Positions 45,818 through 53,756 of a stretch of 64,000 bases of DNA are shown here, piece after piece (within the stretch, counting starts at the first letter, position 1; each line of letters opens with the position of its first letter). The notes under the pieces were generated by a model. That model was not told the DNA's origin. It was given only the letters and a program-made list of their open reading frames with translations, and did not search any database. The stretch is taken from contig CAWCQU010000002.1 of assembly GCA_963797765.1 (NCBI GenBank), forward strand, positions 558,001-622,000, written 5' to 3'. This stretch comes from JBGPTK01 sp963797765. GTDB lineage: Bacteria; Acidobacteriota; Terriglobia; Acidiferrales; UBA7541. The position numbers were made by a program, and so were the translations under genes.

Positions 45818-46859
45818 TTGAGCAAACAACACACCCATTCCGTGGCCAACAGCATCTACAAAATCGATCCGCTCACCTTCGAGAAGCTGAAAACCTATCC
45901 GCTCGCCAGCCGCCCGAACAAGGTAACCGTCAAGCAATTCGCCAAGCCGCTCAAATCCCGCGCAAGCTTCGCAGCATTCCTGGATTCCCTGCCGCGAATC
46001 CTGGCCGCCGAAGATTTGCGCTCGGTGGCCGCCGCGATTCTGCGCGCCCGCGCCGCGCGCAAACCAATTTTATGGGGCATGGGCGGCCACGTGATCAAAG
46101 TCGGCCTGGCGCCTGTGCTGATTGACCTGATGAAGCATGGCTTCGTTTCCGGCATCGCCATGAACGGCGCCGCGCTGGTGCATGATTTCGAAATTGCTCA
46201 TGGTCGGCGGCACGTCCGAAGACGTGGACGCCGAACTCGGCGGCGGAAAATTCGGCATGTCCGAAGAAACCGGGCTCTTCGTGAACGAAATGGCCTCGGG
46301 CGCGCACCGCAGTGGAATCGGCCTCGGCGAAGCGGCGGGCAAGTTGCTCACCAACGGCCGCCTCCGTCCGAAATCTCCCGATTCAAGCGTTCTCATCAAT
46401 GCATACCTCGCGCGAATCCCAGTCACCGTTCATCTCGCCATTGGCACGGACATCCCGCACATGCACCGCTCCGCCGACGGAGCCGCTCTCGGCGCCGCCA
46501 CTCACCACGATTTCCGGCTGTTTTGCAGCTTGGTGAAGCGAATGCATCCCGGCGGCGTCTATTTAAACTGGGGATCGGCCGTTTTGTTGCCGGAGGTTTT
46601 TCTGAAGGCGGTAACCGTGGCGCGCAATTTGGGCACTCCGCTCGCTCCCATCACCACCGCGAATTTTGATTTCCTGCAGCACTATCGCCCGCTGCAAAAT
46701 GTTGTCCGGCGTCCCACGCTTCCGCCGCGTTCTGCAAAAGCAGCAGGCGCGAAATCGGCTGGATATTCCTTGACCGGGCATCACGAAATCTTGATGCCAC
46801 TTCTGGCCGCCGCTCTTCTCGAAGGCAGTCGCGGCCGCGCGCGTGAAAAAAAACAATGA
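45818..46859 (+). pseudogene. Deoxyhypusine-synthase-like Rossmann protein, one frameshift
   Basis: About 346 residues if one base near 46199 is removed. The N-terminal part contains KPILWGMGGHVIKVGLAPVLIDLMKHGFVSGIAMNGAALVHDFEIA, and the continuation in the other frame gives MVGGTSEDVDAELGGGKFGMSEETG, PVTVHLAIGTDIPHMH and a C-terminal SPDSSVLINAY-type block. This looks like the bacterial family related to deoxyhypusine synthase (NAD-binding, homospermidine/hypusine chemistry), but the identification is from pattern memory only. The start appears to be TTG at 45818. A CPBP protease gene follows, and its possible ATG overlaps this stop. Confidence 0.5.
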
Positions 46860-46910
46860 GCGCATCCGACACCGATCCGATCCTCCCGCAGAGCCGCTCC
46901 CGAACCTCCT

Positions 46911-47705
46911 GTGCTGCTCGTCCCACCACCGCCGCCGCACTATCCCGAGGACATTCAAACTCCCTGGGGCTGGACCGATTTCGCGGTTTTCATGGGCTTC
47001 GGCTTGATCAGCTATCTTCTTCTCAGCACGATTCTGGTGATGGCTTTTTATGCTCGCGGCATCACCATCACACAAATAAAAGGATCCACATTCGTCAGCT
47101 CGCTTTTTGCCGTGCTGGATACTTTGCTGATCTGGCTGGGCCTGTTCGGCTATCTCTATCTCACCATTCGCGTGCGCTATCAGAAACCGCTTTGGAAAAC
47201 TCTTGGTTGGCGCCGGTTTCCGGACTCGATCTCGCAGCGCATGGCTGTGCTCGCCTGTCTGGTGGGAGGAAGCGTCTTCGCGCTCGTTATCGGCCTCGCT
47301 TCCAGCCTGGTTGGCAGCAAAACCAAATTGCCGATCGAGCTGTTTTTTCAGGATCGCCGCAGCATCTGGATCATGATGGTGATGGCCGTCGTCGTCGCTC
47401 CCCTGGCGGAAGAAACTCTCTTCCGCGGATATCTCTATCCACTCCTCGCGCGAACCACCGGCATCAGCGGCGGCGTTTTGCTAACTGGAGTTATTTTTGG
47501 CGGATTTCACGCCATGCAGCTCTGGGGCGGTTGGGGACAAATCGTGCTGCTCATCCTGGTCGGAATTTTTTTCACTTACATCCGCGCAGTCACCGGAACC
47601 GTTCTGGCCAGTTACCTGCTCCACCTCAGCTACAATACTTTCCTGTTCGCCTCCTTTTATTTCGCCACCAGCGGCTTCCACAAGCTTCCCCCCCTCACTC
47701 ACTGA
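46911..47705 (+). CDS. CPBP family intramembrane metalloprotease
   Basis: 264 residues from GTG 46911. An alternative start at ATG 46856 overlaps the previous stop, but its frame fails after ~18 codons, so a small indel may hide the true N-terminus (a proline-rich leader VPPPPPHYPED follows). Six to seven membrane helices; conserved motif 1 EETLFRGYLYPLL (E167, E168, R172), motif 2 FHAMQLWG (H200) and motif 3 LLHLSYN near 239. These are the glutamate and histidine catalytic residues of CAAX-protease/bacteriocin-processing enzymes. The substrate is unknown. Confidence 0.85.
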   Translation: MLLVPPPPPHYPEDIQTPWGWTDFAVFMGFGLISYLLLSTILVMAFYARGITITQIKGSTFVSSLFAVLDTLLIWLGLFGYLYLTIRVRYQKPLWKTLGWRRFPDSISQRMAVLACLVGGSVFALVIGLASSLVGSKTKLPIELFFQDRRSIWIMMVMAVVVAPLAEETLFRGYLYPLLARTTGISGGVLLTGVIFGGFHAMQLWGGWGQIVLLILVGIFFTYIRAVTGTVLASYLLHLSYNTFLFASFYFATSGFHKLPPLTH

Positions 47706-47736
47706 AGATGAAGCCGTAGCTTAAAACTATGCTTGA

Positions 47737-47804
47737 TTTTCAGGGGGTCGGAGCCTCAGCTCCGACATTCTTAAGCTCACAAAAATAGGGCTTCAGCCCC
47801 TGAA
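47737..47804. repeat. Palindromic intergenic element
   Basis: TTTTCAGGGGGTCGGAGC (identical to 14682-14699) begins the element; GTCGGAGCCTCAGCTCCGAC forms a stem-loop and TAGGGCTTCAGCCCCTGA forms a second. The same two modules occur as an eroded copy at 14682-14908. No protein is involved; it is a short mobile or structural repeat. Confidence 0.6.
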
Positions 47805-47921
47805 GCGCCTGTGTCGCAGCCCGGGGTTGCGCGTCGAATTTCCAAGCTAGGGCCCGCTCAGCAAAGCGCAGGTCGCGCCGAATAGGTTAGAATGCATTCC
47901 TCGATTTCCGGAGCAACGCGC

Positions 47922-49011
47922 GTGCATCACGTTCAACCAATCCGCTGGACCAGGGAGGGCGTCGTCCTGCTCGATCAACTGCGCCTGCCCCGGCGAAGTG
48001 GTCTACCACACATACACGGACTATCGCGATGTCGCTCGCGCAATTAAAGACATGATCATTCGTGGCGCGCCGGCGATCGGAGTGGCCGCCGCCATGGGAA
48101 TCGCTTTGGGTGTAAAACATTCAAACGCGCGCACGCCGGAACAATTGCAATCGGAGTTTGCGGGAATCTGCGACACCTTCGCGAAAACACGCCCCACCGC
48201 CGTCGATCTCTTCTGGGCCATCCAGCGCATGACTCGCCGCTTCGAAGAACTTTCACGCGAAGCCGCCGCCAACGGCTCCGCGCAGCCGCTCGATTATGTT
48301 CGCCAGGGATTGGTCGCTGAAGCCGAACAGGTGCACCGCGATCGCGAAGCCGGCGACGAAGCCATCGGCCGTTTCGGCGCGGAATTTTTGCCCGCCGCCG
48401 GAAACGTGATGACGCAATGCAACGCGGGAGCCTTGGCCACCGGAGGCATCGGCACCGCGCTCGGCGTGATTCGCATCGCAGTGGAACAAGGCCAGAAGAT
48501 CGAAGTGTTCGTACCGGAAACTCGCCCCTATCTTCAAGGCGCCCGCCTGACCGCGTGGGAATTGAACGAAGACGGCATCCCCCTCACTCTGATCACCGAC
48601 AACATGGTGGGCCACTTCCTGAAAACGAAAAACGTGAAAGCAGTAATCGTCGGCGCCGACCGCATTGCCGCCAACGGCGACACAGCCAATAAAATCGGCA
48701 CCTATTCGATGGCGGTGCTGGCGCGCGAAAATAACGTCCCGTTTTACGTCGCCGCTCCCATCTCGACGCTCGATCTTTCCATCCCCACGGGAGATTCCAT
48801 CCCCATCGAAGAACGATCCGCCGAAGAAGTCACCCATCTCCGAGGCATCCGCATGGCCCCCGACGTCCGAGCCGCGCATCCCGCCTTCGACGTCACTCCC
48901 GCCCGCTACATCACCGCCATAATCACCGAGCGAGGCGTAGCTCGCGCCCCCTTCACTCAATCCCTCCGCCAATTGGCAGACGCCTCCGCGCTCTCAGCGC
49001 CTCTGCGGTAA
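47922..49011 (+). pseudogene. mtnA: S-methyl-5-thioribose-1-phosphate isomerase, one frameshift near the N-terminus
   Basis: About 362 residues from GTG 47922 (an ATG at 47892 is in the same frame). The N-terminal frame gives HHVQPIRWTREGVVLLDQLRLP and then slips by one at CCCC (47988-47991); the other frame continues GEVVYHTYTDYRDVARAIKDMIIRGAPAIGVAAA, the typical MtnA start. Catalytic residues are intact: MTQCNAGALATGGIG (Cys) and GADRIAANGDTANKIGTY (Asp). The enzyme isomerises methylthioribose-1-phosphate to methylthioribulose-1-phosphate in methionine salvage. A homopolymer read error is the likely cause of the slip. Its stop codon lies inside a dispersed repeat (48991-49011). Confidence 0.88.
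48991..49011 (+). repeat. Dispersed repeat forming the end of mtnA
   Basis: CTCTCAGCGCCTCTGCGGTAA matches 20283-20303 (minus) at 19 of 21 positions and shares CCTCTGCGGTAA with 41530-41541. It encodes the last residues LSAPLR and the TAA stop of mtnA, so the repeat has supplied a new C-terminus. Confidence 0.55.
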
Positions 49012-49067
49012 ATTTTTTGTGTTTTTTCGCTTTACGGTTAGAGCGCGGAATCCAGCCAAGTTCCGCT

Positions 49068-49820
49068 TTACTTGAAAATCAGGTGAGCCACTCGAGTTTC
49101 AAGATTCCAATAAATAATCGCCACGGCAGTCAAATCAAACGAAGCATGCGCCACCATCAGCATCCAAATACGCCCAGTCATCGCAAAGATCGTCCCAAAC
49201 ACCAACCCGGTAATCAAAGCCTGTTCAGTCCCAGCAACTCCCTGTAAAGAGTAGTGCGCCAATCCAAACCAAACCGAAGTGATCAACACGATCACCGTCT
49301 TGCTAGCCAAGCTCTGTCCAAACAATTTTCCAAACCGTTCGAATAAATATCCTCTGAACATGGTCTCTTCTCCGAATCCCGCGCCAATAATCACCACATA
49401 CAACATTCCCGGCAGCGCAGCCCGGTTTCCCACCAAATAGTGAAACGCCTGATTAATCGGATCAGCCCCCAGCAGCGGCATCACAAGTATCTTCATCAGC
49501 AACTTAAACCCGCACCCAAAAACAATCCCAATCGCCGTGCTCCCCACCCAACTCCCGGGCCGCACATATCCAATTTCCCGCCAAGGCGTCCGCGACCTCC
49601 AAGCCCAAATCAGCACCAGAATCGCGCTAAGCGGTAAGAAAATCGTATTCCCCAAAAAGATCACGACGATCGCTGCAATTCCAACCGGCCCAAATCCGCG
49701 CAGCGCCGCTGCAAACCGATCGTCCGAAGTTGCTGGCTTTCGCGCTTTGTCTAAATCCGGAGGCATTTCTTCGCGCGAATTCGATGGGCCGTTATTGGCG
49801 GCAGGTTCGAGGGGAAACAT
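49068..49820 (-). CDS. CPBP family intramembrane metalloprotease
   Basis: 250 residues. A soluble N-terminal stretch (~1-42) precedes about seven hydrophobic helices. Motif 1 is EETMFRGYLFERF (E151, E152, R156), motif 2 is WFGLAHYSLQG (H189) and motif 3 is VAHASFDLTAV (about 226-236). These are the CAAX prenyl protease/bacteriocin-immunity-like signature residues. It lies five bases from the MacB-like permease gene on the same strand and converges on mtnA. It is a second member of the same family as the protein at 46911-47705, only weakly similar outside the motifs. Substrate unknown. Confidence 0.85.
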   Translation of the reverse strand: MFPLEPAANNGPSNSREEMPPDLDKARKPATSDDRFAAALRGFGPVGIAAIVVIFLGNTIFLPLSAILVLIWAWRSRTPWREIGYVRPGSWVGSTAIGIVFGCGFKLLMKILVMPLLGADPINQAFHYLVGNRAALPGMLYVVIIGAGFGEETMFRGYLFERFGKLFGQSLASKTVIVLITSVWFGLAHYSLQGVAGTEQALITGLVFGTIFAMTGRIWMLMVAHASFDLTAVAIIYWNLETRVAHLIFK

Positions 49821-49825
49821 TTTTG

Positions 49826-51106
49826 TTACTCGTAACGCAGCGCTTCAACGGGACTAAGATTCGAGGCTTTCCACGCGGGATACACGCCGAAAGAAATGCC
49901 GATCAGCGCGGAGATGAACAGGCCCGCCATCACCCAGAAAACGGAAATCGTGGCGGGCAGCGAGGGAAAAATCAGCCGCACGGAAAGCCCCAGCGCCGAG
50001 CCGACAATCACTCCGATCAACCCGCCAATGCCCGCGAGCGTGGTGGCTTCCAGCAGAAACTGCCACAGAATATTCAGCCTTCTCGCGCCGATCGCTTTAC
50101 GCACGCCGATCTCGCGCGTGCGTTCGGTGACGCTTACCAGCATGATGTTCATCACGCCGATTCCGCCCACCAGCAGCGCCACCGAGCCCACCGCGAACAT
50201 CACCACGAAGATTCCGCCCGAAATCTGCTTCCACAGGTCAATGAAGGCATCGGGCGTGAAGATCGCGAAATCGTCCGGCTTCGCCGAAGCCAGGTGGCGT
50301 TTCCGGCGCAGCAACTCGCGCACCTCATCCACCACTTGCGGCACATCGCCAGCCGTTTTCGCCTTGATGAACAATACGAAATCTTTCGTTTCTGGATGCA
50401 GCTTCCGCATCGTTGAAAGCGGCATGATGACGATGTTGTCTTCGGGATTCGCTCCGCTGCCCAGGGCCTGCTTGCGCGGTTTGGATACGCCGATCACCGT
50501 GAAAATCTGCCCTTCGATCAGCACTTCTTTCCCGACGGGATCTTCTCCGCGGTTGGGGAACAGGATTTTGGCCGTGTCGGGGCCCATCACCACCACCGGC
50601 GAGCGATGTTCCTGATCCACTTCGTTGAACCATCGTCCGCCAACCAACTCGATATCGAAAATCTGCTGAATCGAAGGAGGATTGCCCTGCAGGATCACGT
50701 TTTTCGCGCGCAGGTCTCCGCGCCGCACGTAGCTGGTGCCAACGCCAAATTCCGGCCGGAAAATCCTCAGCGAGGACGACGCCGCCTCCACGTGCGGCAG
50801 TTGCGCCATTTCATCCGCCCATTCCGCCTGCAATTCTTTCCGCTGCAGCACTTCGCCAGGCAGCCGGCCCAGTGTGGCCCAGTTAAAGCGATAACAAATA
50901 ATGTTGTTCGAGCCCAGATCCTTCACCGAGCCGAGCACGTTCGAGTTCAAGCCGCTCACCACGGCGCTGATCGCGATCACCGTGCTGACTCCGATCACGA
51001 TTCCGAGGATGGTCAGGAACGACCGCAGAGGATTGCGCCGCAGCGCGTCCAGGGCAAGGCCGATGGCTTCGCGGAACTGGCCTCCGTGTTGTTTGCTCGA
51101 GAACAC
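49826..51106 (-). CDS. MacB-like ABC transporter permease (second of a pair)
   Basis: The start is at GTG 51106 behind GGGGAG, giving 426 residues. N-terminal helix LRSFLTILGIVIGVSTVIAISAVVSGLN, a large periplasmic MacB_PCD domain (~50-275), then three helices with VSVTERTREIGVRKAIGARRLNILWQFLLEATTL (FtsX signature, ~325-360) and a C-terminal VEALRYE typical of the family. It pairs with the homologous gene 51121-52362, 14 bases upstream. The usual partner genes (MacA-like adaptor and ATP-binding subunit) are not adjacent, so the ATPase must come from elsewhere. The substrate is unknown. Confidence 0.88.
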   Translation of the reverse strand: MFSSKQHGGQFREAIGLALDALRRNPLRSFLTILGIVIGVSTVIAISAVVSGLNSNVLGSVKDLGSNNIICYRFNWATLGRLPGEVLQRKELQAEWADEMAQLPHVEAASSSLRIFRPEFGVGTSYVRRGDLRAKNVILQGNPPSIQQIFDIELVGGRWFNEVDQEHRSPVVVMGPDTAKILFPNRGEDPVGKEVLIEGQIFTVIGVSKPRKQALGSGANPEDNIVIMPLSTMRKLHPETKDFVLFIKAKTAGDVPQVVDEVRELLRRKRHLASAKPDDFAIFTPDAFIDLWKQISGGIFVVMFAVGSVALLVGGIGVMNIMLVSVTERTREIGVRKAIGARRLNILWQFLLEATTLAGIGGLIGVIVGSALGLSVRLIFPSLPATISVFWVMAGLFISALIGISFGVYPAWKASNLSPVEALRYE

Positions 51107-51120
51107 GATTCGCTCCCCTA

Positions 51121-52362
51121 TTATTCCGCTCGCAGCGCTTCCACCGGATCGAGCCGCGCCGCCCGCGACGCCGGGTAAATGCCGAAGAACAGGCCGACGC
51201 CGGTGGCCACAAGCAGCCCCGCAGCCACGGACCAACCCTCGATGGCGCTCGGCAGCGAGGTGGTCCACGAAACCAGCTTCGCCAGAAGCACGCCCAGCAA
51301 AACGCCGCACAGCCCTCCGACCGCGGAAATGGTGCTCGATTCGATCAGAAACTGCATCAGGATGTCCGCCCGCCGCGCGCCCACCGATTTGCGCAATCCG
51401 ATTTCGCGCGTCCGCTCCGACACCGAGACAAGCATGATGTTCATGATCACAATCCCGCCCACCACCAGCGAAATCGAAGCGATCACCACCGTCACCCCGA
51501 AGAACGCGCCGCTGATTCCCGCCCACAGCGAAAGGAATGACGCATTGGTTTCAACCACGAAGTCGTCTGGGACTCCGTAAGCCAGGTGCCGCCGCCCGCG
51601 CAGGATCTGCCGCACCTCATCTTCCGCCGCCTCCATTCGCTCCGCGGATTGCGCGCGTACCCAAATTCGCAGCGACTGTTCGTTCCCATACATTTTTACA
51701 AACGTGGTCACCGGCAATATCACCCAGTTGTCCCGCGATTGCCCGAGCACCGAGCCTCGTTTGGCCCCGACGCCGATCACCTGGCACGTGATGGCGTCAA
51801 TCCGGATTTCCTTGCCGATGGGGTCCATGCTCGGGAACAGGTTGTCCGCGATGTCCGCGCCAACCGTGCAAAACGGCGCGGCGCGATCCACGTCGTTTTG
51901 ATTGATGTGCCGGCCGCCCGCCAGATCAATGTCGTAGAGCCTGGGCATCGAAGGCGTCCAGCCCAGAATCGTGGAATCGCTCAAATAGTTGGTGCCGTAC
52001 TTCACTTGGCCCACTGATTGGTTGATGGATGCGCCCACGTCGTCGCAGCCCCGGCATTCGTCGCGAACCGCCTGGTAATCCTCCATGTAGAATTTCCGGC
52101 GCTTCTGGCTTTTTTCGTAGTCCTCGATATTGGTGATGATCGAAGGTCCGCGATTGATCAGGAAGACGTCTGTCCCCAAATTGAAAACTTTTTCGGAAAC
52201 GTAGCTGTTCAGTCCGTTGACGATGCTCACCACCGCGATCACGGACATCACACCGATCACCACGCCCAGCAGCGTCAGCATGCTCCGCATCTTGTGCGCC
52301 CATAGGCTGCTCAGGGAGATGCGCATCGCTTCGCCCAGCGTCATTGTGGTTTTGCCAGCCAT
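51121..52362 (-). CDS. MacB-like ABC transporter permease (first of a pair)
   Basis: 413 residues from ATG 52362. The N-terminal helix MLTLLGVVIGVMSVIAVVSIVNGLN is followed by a periplasmic domain with four cysteines (for example DECRGCDDVGAS). Three membrane helices carry VSVSERTREIGLRKSVGARRADILMQFLIESSTIS, and the protein ends PVEALRAE. It is the same architecture as the downstream gene and probably forms a heterodimer with it. The family exports lipoproteins, peptides or antibiotics, or acts as a mechanotransmitter; nothing in the neighbourhood selects between these. Confidence 0.88.
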   Translation of the reverse strand: MAGKTTMTLGEAMRISLSSLWAHKMRSMLTLLGVVIGVMSVIAVVSIVNGLNSYVSEKVFNLGTDVFLINRGPSIITNIEDYEKSQKRRKFYMEDYQAVRDECRGCDDVGASINQSVGQVKYGTNYLSDSTILGWTPSMPRLYDIDLAGGRHINQNDVDRAAPFCTVGADIADNLFPSMDPIGKEIRIDAITCQVIGVGAKRGSVLGQSRDNWVILPVTTFVKMYGNEQSLRIWVRAQSAERMEAAEDEVRQILRGRRHLAYGVPDDFVVETNASFLSLWAGISGAFFGVTVVIASISLVVGGIVIMNIMLVSVSERTREIGLRKSVGARRADILMQFLIESSTISAVGGLCGVLLGVLLAKLVSWTTSLPSAIEGWSVAAGLLVATGVGLFFGIYPASRAARLDPVEALRAE

Positions 52363-52665
52363 CGTCAGATTCTTCGGTTATCTCCACTCTACCATACGGC
52401 CAACGATCGCCCGAAGTTTCGACTCCCAGGAATCCGCTGAGTTCAATTTTTGTCGGTCCGTCCGCTAGCAAAACGTGGGTAACTCGTGCGCTTGTCGAGA
52501 GTAACGTGCTTACTATCAGCATGTTGATCGAACCTCGAACGGCTCCATTCGGTGACGTATGGCGATGGCCTATCTGTAAGGGCGCTGCTTGCTTGCCCTG
52601 AGCTTCGAAGGGCTGCGCCCAGATTTGCGTCGCAGAAACGACAAATGAGCGGGAGTCAAACGAGG
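52363..52665. other. Intergenic, nothing recognised
   Basis: This 303-base gap lies between the MacB-like pair and the VWFA gene. No coding frame is supported; a promoter for the permease pair should lie in it but was not recognised. Confidence 0.4.
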
Positions 52666-53652
52666 CTATTGTGGAGCGGAATCGCTGCGAGCCGGATTCG
52701 CGTAATAGCCGCGCTTGGAAGTGATTGTGTAATCTTTGCCGAGTTCGCCATGCACCGCAGTCAGTCGAACGTCGAGTTTGTGGAAACTGCCGTTGCGGGC
52801 GGGATTCGCGGGCGAATAACCCAGGGTATAGCGCGTCTTCAAGCGTTCGATCAGGGCCTGGAAGGCGATGTAGAGCGAGCCTTCCTTTTCCACATCGAAT
52901 ATTTCTCCGCCGGTGTCAGCGGTTAATTTAGCCACATTCACTTTGCCGCCCACTTTTGCCGCCATGCGCGCTCCCACGGGATTCTGCCCGGGAATCTTCA
53001 GGCTATAAACAGCGGAGTCGGCTTCGAGCACTGCATCTTCCACTTCCTGCGGCGAAAATCCGCCCGCGTCGGTGGGCACATTGTCGCTGACCAGAATAAT
53101 CACCCGGCGCGCCGAGGCAGGCGCGTCCTCGCGCAGATATTGCGCCGCTTCGTAAATCGCCCCGTTGATGTTCGTGCTGCCGCCCGCGCTGAAGAATTCG
53201 ATCTGGTCCGAAACCGAGCGTTTATCGTGCGTCAAGTTTACTTTGCGTTCCGCATGACTGGAAAACGTGAACAAAGAAACTTGATCTTCCTGCTTCAGCG
53301 TGCGCAACGCGGTCTGCGTAGCATAGCGCAGCGGACGGAGAAACGGCTCGATCGAACTGCTCAGATCCACCACCAGTGCGACGGCCAGCGGCAATTGATC
53401 GCGGCTGAAATGAGAAACCGTTTGCGGCACGCCATCCTCGCGGACTTCAAAATCTTTCATCACGAGCCCGTCCATCACCTGGCCTGCTTTATTTTTCACC
53501 GTCGCTTCCACCAGAACCAAATTCACATCCACGTGAATTTTCCCGGCTTCCTCCTGCTGCGCCTCGGCAACCGGAATTGAAGGCAGCGCCGCCAATGCCA
53601 CGGCCAAAACCATTGCGAAAAATTGTCCCGTCAATTTTTTTGCGAAATGCAT
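52666..53652 (-). CDS. VWFA-related secreted protein
   Basis: The start is taken at ATG 53652, directly before a signal peptide (residues 1-31, ending AEA); 328 residues. An N-terminal beta domain (IHVDVNLVLVEATVKNKAGQVMDGLVMKDFEVREDGVPQTV) is followed by a von Willebrand factor A domain with an intact MIDAS metal site D96-L-S-S-S100. This is the VWFA-related domain family expanded in Acidobacteria. Such proteins are exported and bind protein or metal ligands; the function is otherwise unknown. It is close to, and read in the same direction as, the phosphoesterase fusion gene at 53757-56943. Confidence 0.85.
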   Translation of the reverse strand: MHFAKKLTGQFFAMVLAVALAALPSIPVAEAQQEEAGKIHVDVNLVLVEATVKNKAGQVMDGLVMKDFEVREDGVPQTVSHFSRDQLPLAVALVVDLSSSIEPFLRPLRYATQTALRTLKQEDQVSLFTFSSHAERKVNLTHDKRSVSDQIEFFSAGGSTNINGAIYEAAQYLREDAPASARRVIILVSDNVPTDAGGFSPQEVEDAVLEADSAVYSLKIPGQNPVGARMAAKVGGKVNVAKLTADTGGEIFDVEKEGSLYIAFQALIERLKTRYTLGYSPANPARNGSFHKLDVRLTAVHGELGKDYTITSKRGYYANPARSDSAPQ

Positions 53653-53756
53653 TCTAGTTTTCCGCGTGCTTAGGAAGGATTCGACACCACAGGTTAAGAG
53701 CGAAGCCTGATGCGCTGGGTTGCTTCGCACCCGTGGCCAAACGAATTGTGGCTGAT

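Noticed and set aside
46856..46911. ATG overlapping the DHS-like stop as the CPBP start
   Set aside because: The overlap looks like translational coupling, but its frame diverges from the protease after ~18 codons; it was kept only as a possible hidden indel.
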